Shown here one piece after another: positions 1 through 8,451 of a stretch of DNA of 64,000 nt (position 1 is the first letter of the stretch; each line of letters opens with the position of its first letter). Under the pieces are notes generated by a model. The model was not told the origin of the DNA, searched no databases, and was given only the letters and a program-made list of their open reading frames with translations. Made by a program: the position numbers and the translations under genes. This DNA comes from Candidatus Pantoea formicae (lineage in GTDB: Bacteria > Pseudomonadota > Gammaproteobacteria > Enterobacterales > Enterobacteriaceae). The stretch is from assembly GCF_011752625.1 (NCBI RefSeq), contig NZ_VWXD01000002.1, positions 744,001 through 808,000 of the forward strand. The letters are read 5' to 3'.

Positions 1-853
1 CCGCTTTCAACACCGGCGTTTCACATTCGCGACCAAACACCCACTGCTTCATCAGCGCGGGCACGGTCTGATACAAGCGGTCGTTGTTGCTCATGCCACC
101 ACCCAACACGATCACATCCGGATCGAGCAAATTCACCACCTGCGCCAGCGATTTGGCTAAGCGCATTTCGTAACGGCTCATCGCCAGTTCTGCCACCGGA
201 TCCTGCTGCTCAATCAGCTTAATGATCTCCGCCCCCTTCAACGCTTTGCCGCTCAATCGCTGATAATCGATGGCAAACCCCGTGCCAGAGACAAAAGTCT
301 CAATACAGCCCTGTAAACCGCAATAGCAGGGGACTTCTTCGCGGTGCCTTAACTCATCTGCGTCCATCCAGGGTAACGGATTGTGCCCCCACTCGCCGGC
401 GTTACCGTTCCCCCCAATGCGCGACTCACCACCAATGGCCACGCCCGCGCCTGAACCGGTGCCAATAATGACGGCAAACACCAGCGGCTGCCCGGCGCCT
501 GCACCATCCACCGCTTCAGACACCGCCAAACAATTCGCGTCATTGGCAATGCGCACGTCACGATTCAGCGCCTGGGCCAAATCCTTGTCCAAGGGTTGTC
601 CATTCAGCCAGGTCGAGTTGGCGTTTTTCACCCGCTGGGTGTACGGCGAAATCGTACCGGGAATGCCGATCCCCACGGTGCCCTTTTCCCCGGTTTTCTC
701 CTCTGCCAGCAGCACTAAATCCACAATCGCCTGGACTGTGGCAGCATAGTCATCGCGCGGGGTATTGACGCGGTGACGGAACAGCTCTTGCCCCTGATCG
801 GAGAGCGCAATCACTTCAATCTTGGTACCGCCTAAATCAATCCCAATACGCAC
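1..853 (-). CDS. mak: Fructokinase Mak (ROK family), 3' end cut by the window
   Basis: Predicted cytoplasmic sugar kinase that phosphorylates fructose with ATP. The visible part is 284 residues; the E. coli protein has about 302, so only the C-terminus is missing. It opens with the ATP-binding loop GIDLGGT (residues 4-10), carries the probable catalytic Asp in NDAN (D105), and has the ROK zinc site formed by H157 in EWGHN and the CYCGLQGC cluster (residues 176-183). The start is GTG at 851-853, preceded by an AGGAAT ribosome site; no in-frame ATG fits the family N-terminus as well. It is divergent from rdgC, as in E. coli, which supports the assignment. Confidence 0.93.
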   Translation of the reverse strand, partial: MRIGIDLGGTKIEVIALSDQGQELFRHRVNTPRDDYAATVQAIVDLVLLAEEKTGEKGTVGIGIPGTISPYTQRVKNANSTWLNGQPLDKDLAQALNRDVRIANDANCLAVSEAVDGAGAGQPLVFAVIIGTGSGAGVAIGGESRIGGNGNAGEWGHNPLPWMDADELRHREEVPCYCGLQGCIETFVSGTGFAIDYQRLSGKALKGAEIIKLIEQQDPVAELAMSRYEMRLAKSLAQVVNLLDPDVIVLGGGMSNNDRLYQTVPALMKQWVFGRECETPVLKA

Positions 854-998
854 GATTTATTCCTCATTATTCGTTCAGGTGACAGATACAGTAGAAGGCT
901 GAATCGGGAAAGGCAATGAAACCCATCCGATGTTTCGCTATCATGCGCGCTGACTTTGAGACTTGTGCGCCCGATCGCACCCACGGTAAGGAATCCCG

Positions 999-1910
999 AT
1001 GTTGTGGTTTAAAAATATGATGGTTTATCGTCTGAATCGTGACATCCCACTGTCCGCAGACGATCTGGAAAAACAGCTCGACGCCTTCACGTTTTCGCCG
1101 TGCGGCAGTCAGGATATGGCAAAAACCGGTTGGGTATCGCCGATGGGCAACCGCGGCGAAGCGCTGACGCATGAAATCAACGGTCAAATCGTGATTTGCG
1201 CGCGCACCGAGCAGAAGATCCTGCCTTCACCCGTGGTGAAACAGGCGCTGGAAGCGAAGATCGACAAGCTGGAAGCGGAACAGAGCCGCAAGCTGAAAAA
1301 GACCGAGAAAGACTCGTTGAAAGATGAAGTGCTGCATAGCCTGTTGCCGCGCGCGTTTAGCCGTTTCAGCCAGACATTCATGTGGATCGACACCGTTAAT
1401 AACCTGATCATCGTCGATTGTGCCAGTGCCAAGAAAGCGGAAGACACCTTAGCGCTGCTGCGTAAGAGCCTCGGTTCACTGCCTGTCGTCCCGCTGACGC
1501 TGGAGAATCCGATTGAGCTGACGCTGACCGAATGGGTGCGTTCCGGTGAGCTGCCTGCCGGTTTCACGCTGATGGATGAAGCCGAGTTGAAAGCGATTCT
1601 GGAAGATGGCGGCGTGATCCGCTGTAAGAAACAGGATCTGATCTCCGATGAGATCGCCACCCACATCGAAGCTGGCAAAGTGGTGACCAAACTGGCTCTG
1701 GACTGGCAGGAGCGTATTCAGCTGGTGATTGCCGACGATGCCTCGATCAAGCGTCTGAAGTTCAGCGACACGTTGCGTGAGCAGAATGACGACATCGACC
1801 GCGATGATTTTGCCCAGCGTTTTGATGCCGATTTCACCCTGATGACCGGCGAACTGGCCGCGTTGATCAGTAATCTGGTGGAAGCGTTAGGCGGCGAAGC
1901 TAAGCGCTAA
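999..1910 (+). CDS. rdgC: Recombination-associated nucleoid protein RdgC
   Basis: DNA-binding protein that forms a ring around duplex DNA and restrains RecA filament activity. The 303-residue length equals that of the E. coli protein, and the N-terminus ([12 protein letters not shown]) and the [11 protein letters not shown] block match the family closely. The ATG at 999 follows GGTAAGGA at suitable spacing. It is divergent from mak across a 145-bp gap that must hold both promoters. Its 3' end is followed after 55 bp by the first dispersed repeat, and the next gene, ppnP, converges on it. Nothing in the protein looks truncated or unusual. Confidence 0.97.
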   Translation: MLWFKNMMVYRLNRDIPLSADDLEKQLDAFTFSPCGSQDMAKTGWVSPMGNRGEALTHEINGQIVICARTEQKILPSPVVKQALEAKIDKLEAEQSRKLKKTEKDSLKDEVLHSLLPRAFSRFSQTFMWIDTVNNLIIVDCASAKKAEDTLALLRKSLGSLPVVPLTLENPIELTLTEWVRSGELPAGFTLMDEAELKAILEDGGVIRCKKQDLISDEIATHIEAGKVVTKLALDWQERIQLVIADDASIKRLKFSDTLREQNDDIDRDDFAQRFDADFTLMTGELAALISNLVEALGGEAKR

Positions 1911-1965
1911 GTCACGCATAACTCAACCCCCGCAAAAGGCGTAATGCCTGTTAGTTAAGCATTTG

Positions 1966-2470
1966 GTGATAACGCAGTCTGGTGCCGCTCAGGGGCTGGC
2001 TGTCCTCGCGCCGCTGACGCGGTACCTTCACTTCACTCGTCCGCCTGACGGACCGGCGCAGACGGGACTTTCCCTGTCCCGGCTGCACCTTTCGCCAGCA
2101 TCCATGCTGGCTCTCCTGGCTTCCTCATTCCGTTCAGCGCTGCGAAATGCCATCCCCAGAGCGGCACCAGCCTGCTTGCTAACTTCCGTTTACGCTGTTG
2201 GAGAGGGCTCGATGGTGAAGACTTTAGCGTTTTTACTGCCACAAAGGGCACAGTATCTGAGGCCATAGCACCTCTGCTGCTGCAACGGGCTATTCGCAGC
2301 GCTGAGACGGAGACGTTGTGCCAGGAGCCAGGCGCAGGGATGCGACAGGCAGTTCGGGTAGGCCAGGACGGCCGTACCCGAACGTTCCGGCCGGTACAAT
2401 GTTGCAGCCGAAGGCACCGCGAAGCGGCGCGAGGACGGCCCGGCAGCAGCAGAGGTGCTGTGGCCCGCAC
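1966..2470 (+). repeat. Dispersed long repeat, copy A
   Basis: Non-coding repeat of about 505 bp filling the gap between the convergent genes rdgC and ppnP. It begins with one GTGATAACGCAGTCTGG unit. Positions 2002-2183 are identical by eye to 29137-29318 in copy C, a run of 182 bp. Short hairpins follow one another (GTCCG/CGGAC, CGGGAC/GTCCCG, GCCAGCAT/ATGCTGGC, TTCGGGTA/TACCCGAA). A 14-bp arm at 2002-2015 is repeated inverted at 2423-2436, and a 28-30-bp arm at 2261-2290 is repeated inverted, imperfectly, at 2438-2465. Short open frames inside it differ between copies, have no ribosome sites and are taken as spurious. Confidence 0.93.
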
Positions 2471-2494
2471 TCTTTTTTTACTACGACCAAAAAG

Positions 2495-2525
2495 AAACCG
2501 GGAATGCTGACAGCATTCCCGGTTT
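2495..2525 (-). terminator. Intrinsic terminator of ppnP
   Basis: Perfect 15-bp inverted repeat AAACCGGGAATGCTG / CAGCATTCCCGGTTT with a one-base centre. On the minus strand it is followed by CTTTTTGG. It lies 27 bp past the ppnP stop codon, and repeat copy A ends 24 bp beyond it. Confidence 0.85.
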
Positions 2526-2552
2526 GATAAAACTCATGCTGAAAGTCAGCGT

Positions 2553-2837
2553 TTACAGGTAGCGGCACAGATAAGACGTTGGCTCAGCCACCTGCAGATG
2601 GAATTCGCTGTTGCCGGGCACGTTGAAAACCGAACCCGCTTCGTACCATTTCCACTCGGCTTCGCCTGGCAGCAGCACTTTCAATGCGCCGCTCACGACC
2701 GTCATCTCTTCCGGCTGTCCTGTACCGAAGGTGTATTCACCTTCTGCCATCACGCCAACGCTGGCACGGCCAATGGTTACGCTGTCGAAACCAATGGATT
2801 TCACTTTCCCGTCGAAATACTCACTTACGTTGAGCAT
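2553..2837 (-). CDS. ppnP: Pyrimidine/purine nucleoside phosphorylase PpnP
   Basis: Small cupin enzyme (94 residues) that splits nucleosides with phosphate to a free base and ribose 1-phosphate. The sequence matches the E. coli YaiE/PpnP family along its length: the [10 protein letters not shown] start, the [18 protein letters not shown] block, [16 protein letters not shown], and the invariant C-terminus [18 protein letters not shown]. The ATG at 2835-2837 is preceded by GAGGAAGT. It has its own terminator and sits downstream of aroM as in E. coli, with a 104-bp gap that could hold a promoter. Confidence 0.96.
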   Translation of the reverse strand: MLNVSEYFDGKVKSIGFDSVTIGRASVGVMAEGEYTFGTGQPEEMTVVSGALKVLLPGEAEWKWYEAGSVFNVPGNSEFHLQVAEPTSYLCRYL

Positions 2838-2941
2838 GTTACTTCCTCACAGCACATTATGGTGTCTGGCAGATTACAAGGGAACTCGCTGATCTGTCAC
2901 GCGAAAAAGCAATACAGATCGCGACTTGTGATCGGCCTCAG

Positions 2942-3622
2942 TCAGACGATCAACTCTGCTGCTAACTTCGCCACCAGCACGTTGGATAACAGTACCGGAA
3001 TGCCCAGCATTTTCTGCAGGAAATCCCGGTGCTTCTGGTGATAGCCAATACAGTCGAGCACCACCACATCCGCACCCTGCTCTTGCAGCGACAGGCCCGC
3101 CTCGATCAAATCATTCTGCTGTGCCAGATAAGGGCTGGCGACGGCAAAGCATGGCGCGCTGTTCAGATTCCGCCATTTACTGGCCTGCTCAGCGATCTGC
3201 TCTTCTACCGGCACCACAATCCCCACTTTATGCTCCTGCACGATGGCCTTTACCAACGGTGGGATAATGCGGTCTGGCTCCAGCAGCAGCGCCTTTTCGG
3301 TTTTCAGTGTGCCAAACTCACCGGTGCACAGCAGCAAAATCGTATCGTATCCCTGCTGTTCCAGCGCCGTGATCTTGCGCTGCAGTCCCTGCTCAACTTT
3401 TGGCCCCGACAGGCGCACCTGCTCGCCGGTGGTCATACGCGAAACCAGCACTTTCTCACCCGCTTCAGGCGAGAAGAATTGCTCCACCTCAGCGAGTGTC
3501 AGGCCGTCGAGTAATCCGGCGTGAGCGACTTGCTCTTCCGGTAAGTGATCCTTTAGCAGCGGCAGAATGTCACTACGTGGAGATTGACCAATCGTTAAGG
3601 TCACCAGGGACTGTTTCATCAT
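2942..3622 (-). CDS. aroM: AroM family protein
   Basis: 226-residue cytoplasmic protein of the AroM family, whose fold resembles Asp/Glu racemases; no reaction is established that I know of. Family features include the N-terminal LVTLTIGQSPRSDILP and the Cys-containing loops LLCTGEF and VVLDCIGYH, placed where racemase-type enzymes keep catalytic cysteines. In E. coli aroM follows aroL and yaiA and shares their aromatic-amino-acid control. Here it is the last gene of a different operon: its ATG overlaps the stop of the DUF1177 gene by one base (TAATG), which implies translational coupling. Its role here is probably linked to the transporter upstream rather than to shikimate metabolism; that is an inference. 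Confidence 0.9.
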   Translation of the reverse strand: MMKQSLVTLTIGQSPRSDILPLLKDHLPEEQVAHAGLLDGLTLAEVEQFFSPEAGEKVLVSRMTTGEQVRLSGPKVEQGLQRKITALEQQGYDTILLLCTGEFGTLKTEKALLLEPDRIIPPLVKAIVQEHKVGIVVPVEEQIAEQASKWRNLNSAPCFAVASPYLAQQNDLIEAGLSLQEQGADVVVLDCIGYHQKHRDFLQKMLGIPVLLSNVLVAKLAAELIV

Positions 3623-4554
3623 TAGGCTTTCCGCGTACGCAGGTGGCTGAGACTACCATACAAAGAGTGTAGTAATGCATACTCTTGTTTGTCATAGAAC
3701 TGACAGGTTTCACGGCCAAACTCTTTCGCCACTTCCACCGCAAACTTCACGGTAGCCGCGATATCGACTTCATGGCTGGCTCCGGTGCCGCAGCCTGGCA
3801 CCACAGACTCCGCGCAAATTGCCACACCCACCACAGGAACATCGGTGGCGGTTGACGGCTGCAGGATGCTGTTAAGGTGATAGACACCGTTGCCGTATGG
3901 CGTGATGTCTTGCGTGGTGATCGGGAAGGTCACAGCAGGAAGACCGCTGGTCATCTCCATAATGCGCAGCAGATCTTCTGATACGCGCAGGATGTAACCC
4001 TCTTTCACCGTAGGAGAAATCGCATAGCCTTTATGATTCAGGATACGGTTACCTTTGGTGGTATCGATGGAGAGAATCGCGTCCACGCCGTCGATCACTT
4101 CGTTGTCATTCATGGTGATGTCATCGCAAGGCGAATCCATGAAATCCACCGGCTCATGCGGACGCGTTGGTGCATCCGGGCAGATGTGTGTAGTGATAAT
4201 CACGTCACCCGCCAGCACATCGCCTTTGGTCTGCATCTGTGCCAGCTTCAGCGCACTGCTCACCGCCGCCACTGCGCCATCTGCATCCGACACCATACCG
4301 ATACGCGTTGGACGCGCACCGATGCCGCCTAAACGGCCCACAATACCTAACGTCGGCGCAGTACCGCCTTTGCTCTTGCCCTGCGCACCAGGAATATCAA
4401 TGCGCACGAAATCGGTACGCCCTTTAGGACCGGTCACACGTTTGAAACTGGCGGTCACGCCTGGGTAGTGGGCAAAAAGATCCACCACCTGCTGCCCATC
4501 GACGTAGGCGCTGTCGAGTAACTCAAAAACCTGCAGTGTCTGCTGTAAACTCAT
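3622..4554 (-). CDS. DUF1177 family protein
   Basis: 310-residue soluble protein that I recognise as DUF1177, a family without a settled function. It has no signal peptide or membrane segment. Its middle is rich in Asp and His (THICPDAPTRPHEPVDFMD around residues 122-140, DDITMNDNEVIDGVDAILS just after), which could be a metal-binding hydrolase centre; that is an inference from composition. It lies between an OPT-type transporter 15 bp upstream and aroM, which it overlaps by one base. The arrangement suggests that the three proteins import and process one substrate, perhaps a peptide-like or modified amino-acid compound. Confidence 0.85.
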   Translation of the reverse strand: MSLQQTLQVFELLDSAYVDGQQVVDLFAHYPGVTASFKRVTGPKGRTDFVRIDIPGAQGKSKGGTAPTLGIVGRLGGIGARPTRIGMVSDADGAVAAVSSALKLAQMQTKGDVLAGDVIITTHICPDAPTRPHEPVDFMDSPCDDITMNDNEVIDGVDAILSIDTTKGNRILNHKGYAISPTVKEGYILRVSEDLLRIMEMTSGLPAVTFPITTQDITPYGNGVYHLNSILQPSTATDVPVVGVAICAESVVPGCGTGASHEVDIAATVKFAVEVAKEFGRETCQFYDKQEYALLHSLYGSLSHLRTRKA

Positions 4555-4569
4555 ATTGAATTCCCTGGG

Positions 4570-6129
4570 TTATTTCTTGGTGCTACTGGCAAAAAGAGAA
4601 TGGAAGAAGCTGTACAGCGCGTCGCCCGCAATAAACCCTGCGGCCATCACCTCCATCGGTGAACGTCCACGCTCGCCCCACACTCGAATGATCAGGATAC
4701 GCAGCGCGATCCCCACCATCACCGCCCAACCTGCTGCGGCGTTGTTGATTAACAAACCGGTCGCCAGCAATACGCCTAACTGACGCTTCGGCCCACCGAT
4801 AAACTGAATAATCGCCCCCGGAATCGCCCACATCAGCAAGCTTCCGGCAATGCCTGGCTCGGCACCGGCCTGAATGGTTTTGGCGTAAACGCGTGCCACT
4901 GGTGGCAGCAGGTTTTCGGCGAAGAACAGGTTGTGTGCGTACCACACCACTGGAATACAGATCATAAAGGCGATCATCGCGGCGATTAACTGGATACGGC
5001 GGCCCCACAGCTCTTGCTGCAGATCGGCACCGTTACCGCGCAGGATAAAGCCGGCTTTCAGGTCGTAGCCCATATCGGCAAAGGCCGGTCCCGTTGCAGC
5101 GGTGAAGCCACACAACAGGCAGAGCGCCAGCGGCGGGAAGCCGAGCAGAATACCGAGGATCAGGGTAATAAGCGCCACGGCAAAGGCTGGGAACCAGCCT
5201 GAGTGCATCGCGGCGATGCCGACAATTAATTCATGCACGAAGGCAGCAAACGCGGCATAGACGATAAACAGCACCAGCATCGGCAAACCCATCTGACTCC
5301 ACAGACCGCCCGCCAGCGCCAGCAGTGTAGAGATAATGATGTAGCCAACGGTGCCGAATCCGAGTGAACGCTTCACTTCGCTATCACTGCGGCTGACATT
5401 CAGCTGATCGTTGCGACGGCTGACAATCACTTGCACCACCTGAATCAGCGCGACTAATCCTGCGCCGACCATCATGCCGTGTGGAATATAGAGTGCATTG
5501 ATATCAATACCCGCAACCGGTTGCGCATAGGCGCGCAGCAGGAAGCCAATGCCGAGCATACTCAGCGCCCAGATATTGCCAATAAAAGCCGTACCGAAGG
5601 CAGACATTGGAATCTTGAGCATTGAGCCAGCGATGCCGCCGACAATACCCACCACCAGCAACCACGCCTGACGGCCGCCTTTATCGCCGGCTTTGATCGC
5701 TTCCGCGGCTGCCACACCCGGTGGCCACGCATTGCTGGCCGGGAACACGCGGGTATCGAACAGGCGGTATAGCAGATAGGCATCCAGCAGCATCGCCGCA
5801 CTGACACCGACAAACAGCGGCAGTACCAGCTGCGGTTCACCCAGCGCCCACGGCACGGCAATCGGCATCAGCAGACTGTTCGCCGCACCAAAGGTGGCAG
5901 AAGAGATGGCGGTTTGCGCAAGGTTCTGTACTTCGATGGAGCGATAACGACGGAACCATTGCAGAGGAATGCGCGCCAGCAACATGGCAAACAGCGCACC
6001 GATAATGGAGGTATTGGGTGTCACCCCAATGGTGGTAATAAGCTGAACTCCGATGATGGCACCCGCTACGGACAGCAGAACCAGCATTAAGCCCACGCCA
6101 AAACTCTTTATTGGATTATGTTGACGCAT
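4570..6129 (-). CDS. OPT/YSL-type oligopeptide transporter
   Basis: 519-residue polytopic inner-membrane protein with roughly a dozen hydrophobic segments. It belongs to the OPT superfamily (oligopeptide, metal-chelate or siderophore uptake). Recognisable blocks are FGAANSLLMPIAVPWALG near residue 82, the AWPPGVAAAEAIKAGD loop, and GIDINALYIPHGMMVGAGL. The ATG at 6127-6129 is preceded by GGGGATAAT. It is the first gene of the OPT/DUF1177/aroM operon, and an IclR-type regulator lies just upstream in the same direction. The substrate cannot be read from the sequence. Confidence 0.87.
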   Translation of the reverse strand: MRQHNPIKSFGVGLMLVLLSVAGAIIGVQLITTIGVTPNTSIIGALFAMLLARIPLQWFRRYRSIEVQNLAQTAISSATFGAANSLLMPIAVPWALGEPQLVLPLFVGVSAAMLLDAYLLYRLFDTRVFPASNAWPPGVAAAEAIKAGDKGGRQAWLLVVGIVGGIAGSMLKIPMSAFGTAFIGNIWALSMLGIGFLLRAYAQPVAGIDINALYIPHGMMVGAGLVALIQVVQVIVSRRNDQLNVSRSDSEVKRSLGFGTVGYIIISTLLALAGGLWSQMGLPMLVLFIVYAAFAAFVHELIVGIAAMHSGWFPAFAVALITLILGILLGFPPLALCLLCGFTAATGPAFADMGYDLKAGFILRGNGADLQQELWGRRIQLIAAMIAFMICIPVVWYAHNLFFAENLLPPVARVYAKTIQAGAEPGIAGSLLMWAIPGAIIQFIGGPKRQLGVLLATGLLINNAAAGWAVMVGIALRILIIRVWGERGRSPMEVMAAGFIAGDALYSFFHSLFASSTKK

Positions 6130-6226
6130 ATTATCCCCGTATTTTCACCCTGTAGAAAACGCGAATACGTTTCATGCCCGACACGCGGGACATCAACGCT
6201 TTTAATAAATCGTTCCCTGATTTCTG

Positions 6227-6255
6227 AAATAGGCAGGTCCGAAGACCTGCTATTT
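6227..6255 (-). terminator. Hairpin between the IclR gene and the OPT operon
   Basis: Stem AAATAGCAGGTC / GACCTGCCTATTT (minus strand) with a TTCG tetraloop and one bulged base. It lies 43 bp past the IclR stop codon. The T-tract is weak (TATTTC), so it may attenuate rather than fully stop transcription entering the OPT operon. Confidence 0.6.
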
Positions 6256-6298
6256 CCCTGGTGTGGCGCGAATAAACGCCTTTAAATCGAAAATAAGG

Positions 6299-7051
6299 TT
6301 ATGCGCCGTATTTTTCGGCCATCAATGCAGCCGTTGCGCGCAGTTCGCTGAGCAGCGCGTCCGGATAACCCGGGGCCGCTTCTTGCGAGAGAAACGAGAG
6401 ACACAGTGCGGCACTTTCGCCGCGATGTTTATTGGTGACCGCCACCGCCAGTGAGCTGATGCCCGGCAACGTCTCATTGCGTGCCAGTGCCCAGCCCTGC
6501 TGGCGAATCACCGCTAATTCTTTACAGAGTGCATCAATGTTCAGCGGCGAGTTTGCGGATGCGGCTTGCCAGTTGTCGGCAAAACGCGCGCGCACTTCGT
6601 CATCACTCAACTGTGCCAGCAGCACGCGTCCGGTTGAAGTACCGGAGAGGGAAACGCGCGTACCTGGCGGCGTCACCAGCTGGGTGAAAAAACGTCCGTG
6701 ATACATGCGCATCACCAGCACATCGGCGTTATCCAGCACCGAGATATATCCCATGCATCCGCTACTGGCGGCGAGGCGCGCCATCGGCGCGGAAGCGCTA
6801 TCCACCAGCGGCGTAGACAGATAATGCCCTGCAACAGAGAGCAGCACTCGACCCACCTGGAAGCAGCGACTCTCGGGATCACGCTCAAGTAAACCTTCAC
6901 TTTCCATGGTCGCCAGTAGTCGAGAAACGGTACTTTTCGGCAAGCCCAGCGCTTCAACCACCTCGGTAAATGTGAGACCGGGATGGCCCTGTGTGACGCC
7001 AAAACGCTGGAATAGCTTGAGCACAGCGGCAGCATTTTCGAGTGTGGTCAT
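6299..7051 (-). CDS. IclR family transcriptional regulator
   Basis: 250-residue regulator with an N-terminal winged helix (ENAAAVLKLFQRFG, then LTFTEVVEALGLPKSTVSRLLATMESEGLLERD) and a C-terminal effector domain (SGTSTGRVLLAQLSDDEV, ISSLAVAV). I chose the ATG at 7049-7051 because it opens the typical MTTLENAAAVL start; a TTG at 7078 would add nine residues but stands too close to its AGGA. It probably controls the OPT/DUF1177/aroM operon downstream, and itself through the palindrome at 7071-7083. The effector is unknown but is likely the compound moved by the OPT protein. Confidence 0.88.
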   Translation of the reverse strand: MTTLENAAAVLKLFQRFGVTQGHPGLTFTEVVEALGLPKSTVSRLLATMESEGLLERDPESRCFQVGRVLLSVAGHYLSTPLVDSASAPMARLAASSGCMGYISVLDNADVLVMRMYHGRFFTQLVTPPGTRVSLSGTSTGRVLLAQLSDDEVRARFADNWQAASANSPLNIDALCKELAVIRQQGWALARNETLPGISSLAVAVTNKHRGESAALCLSFLSQEAAPGYPDALLSELRATAALMAEKYGA

Positions 7052-7070
7052 GATGGTAGTTTCACTATGT

Positions 7071-7083
7071 GGAACCAAGTTCC
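7071..7083. promoter_or_regulatory. Probable IclR-type operator
   Basis: Perfect 5-3-5 palindrome GGAACCAAGTTCC, 20 bp upstream of the chosen iclR start. Short GGAAN-type palindromes are typical of IclR-family operators, so autoregulation is likely. I saw no second exact copy before the OPT gene. Confidence 0.5.
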
Positions 7084-7337
7084 TATATCAATACCCCGAA
7101 AGTAAATCGCGACGTTTATGGGGTCAAGCGCAAATTTCAACCGGGACAAAAAAGCGACGATTTCAGGCAGCATAAAATAAGGTGCAAACAGAAAACGTAG
7201 TGACGTTATCAGGCAGGATACAAATGTTTCAGCGTGGGATATAACTTTATTGCCGCTTGTTAGCTTTTTCGCGGGAGTTGAAAATTTCTACTTACTCACG
7301 GTAAGTCATTAAACACTGGCGTCCCTGCCAGCCGTCG

Positions 7338-7529
7338 TTACGCTTTATCGGCATCTTCGTAACGTTCTTTCGCATCCTGCGCTTCAGCTTGCGTTTTATG
7401 TTCGCTGATTAAGGAATCTGGTTTTGGGTGGTCAGAACGCAATTCATACCATGTCACGGTATTTCCCGCCGGGCCTTTTTCGACGGCAACAATGCGCGCT
7501 TCACGCGGATAAGGTGGTCTGGTTGGCAT
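7338..7529 (-). CDS. yaiA: Small conserved protein YaiA
   Basis: 63-residue cytoplasmic protein of unknown function, matching E. coli YaiA through [32 protein letters not shown] and the KERYED end. The ATG at 7527-7529 follows AGGGAAATCT; an upstream in-frame start lacks a ribosome site. It lies 111 bp downstream of aroL in the same direction, as in the E. coli aroL-yaiA-aroM operon. Here aroM is no longer next in line, because the IclR/OPT/DUF1177 block intervenes. Confidence 0.93.
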   Translation of the reverse strand: MPTRPPYPREARIVAVEKGPAGNTVTWYELRSDHPKPDSLISEHKTQAEAQDAKERYEDADKA

Positions 7530-7640
7530 AGATTTCCCTCTTATGTCAGGTTTCCACACAGACAGCGGCGATCCCCCTGTCTTTACTTCAGTATAGACAA
7601 TGCGAGATCGCGAGAAAAAAGAGGGATAAATCTGAGGGGA

Positions 7641-8165
7641 TTAGCTGGCGCGCGCAAGCGAGAGTGATTGCAGAATTTGATCAACAACCTGTTCAGGTGT
7701 TTGCATGGCGTTCACTTCATGATGGGCGGACTGCCGATAGAGGTGCGCGCGCTCACGCAGGATATCCCCCATCTCTTCAGCGATGGGCCGGCCTGTTAGT
7801 GTCGGACGCTGTGCCGCTTCAGGTTGACGTTCCAGACGATCGGCCAGCACCACCGAGGGTGCGTTCAACCAGATCACCTGACCGTGATCGCGCATAAAAT
7901 GACGATTGGCTTCGGCCAGCACCATACCACCGCCGGTCGCAATCACCGTTGCAGGCGCGGTTACCTTGTGCAGAGAATCTGATTCTCGCGCGCGGAAGCT
8001 ATCCCATCCTTCAGAGGCGACAATTTCTGCCACTGAGCGTTGAGTCGAGAGTTGCAAGTAGTGATCGGTATCGCTGAAGGCATAGCCAAGCGCTTGCGAC
8101 AACGCCTGGCCGATAGTGGTTTTACCGCAACCGCGTGCGCCGATCAGATAGATGGGTAATGACAT
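7641..8165 (-). CDS. aroL: Shikimate kinase II AroL
   Basis: 174-residue enzyme that phosphorylates shikimate to shikimate 3-phosphate in the aromatic amino-acid pathway. It has the Walker A loop GARGCGKT (residues 9-16), the shikimate-binding SDTDHYL and FRARES motifs, the GGGMV loop and the lid [13 protein letters not shown] stands 10 bp before the ATG. In E. coli aroL is repressed by TyrR and TrpR. I looked for TGTAAA-N6-TTTACA boxes in 8166-8340 and saw none, so control may differ here. yaiA follows in the same direction. Confidence 0.96.
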   Translation of the reverse strand: MSLPIYLIGARGCGKTTIGQALSQALGYAFSDTDHYLQLSTQRSVAEIVASEGWDSFRARESDSLHKVTAPATVIATGGGMVLAEANRHFMRDHGQVIWLNAPSVVLADRLERQPEAAQRPTLTGRPIAEEMGDILRERAHLYRQSAHHEVNAMQTPEQVVDQILQSLSLARAS

Positions 8166-8327
8166 CCGGGCTCATCCTCCGCCGTATTTATGCCGCACGG
8201 GCAACATCATCAGGTCAATATTGCGTCGCATGATACCTGGATTTTATTTTATCAGCCACCCGCGAAGCACGATTTACGCGTGATTCCTGTCAGAATTTTA
8301 TTATCTAAATGATTTTAAATGAAAAAA

Positions 8328-8348
8328 TGATGCATGATCTGTGCATCA
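8328..8348. promoter_or_regulatory. Inverted repeat upstream of the DUF2076 gene
   Basis: TGATGCA / TGCATCA, perfect 7-bp arms 7 bp apart, in the divergent region between aroL and the DUF2076 gene, about 105 bp before the latter's start. Size and spacing fit a dimeric regulator site, but I cannot name the protein. Confidence 0.3.
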
Positions 8349-8451
8349 ATCCATTTGTAAGCGCAGGCAACATTTCCTTACCAGGACATTGATTTACTTT
8401 CTGTCACGTTGCCCACATATAAGGGGGTACGAATCACTGGAGGTTCACACC

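Noticed and set aside
2033..2470. Overlapping open frames on both strands of the repeats, encoding Arg/Pro/Ala-rich peptides (also in the copies near 12.7, 29.4 and 52.4 kb)
   Set aside because: The frames change length and frame between copies, lack ribosome sites, and follow from GC-rich palindromic sequence. They are best treated as non-coding, although some annotations may list them as hypothetical proteins.
1966..2470. Insertion sequence remnant
   Set aside because: No transposase fragment or clear target-site duplication was seen; the inverted arms are internal rather than terminal, because shared sequence continues beyond them.
8166..8340. TyrR boxes expected upstream of aroL
   Set aside because: No TGTAAA-N6-TTTACA-like sequence was found by eye; only an unrelated palindrome at 8328-8348 is present.
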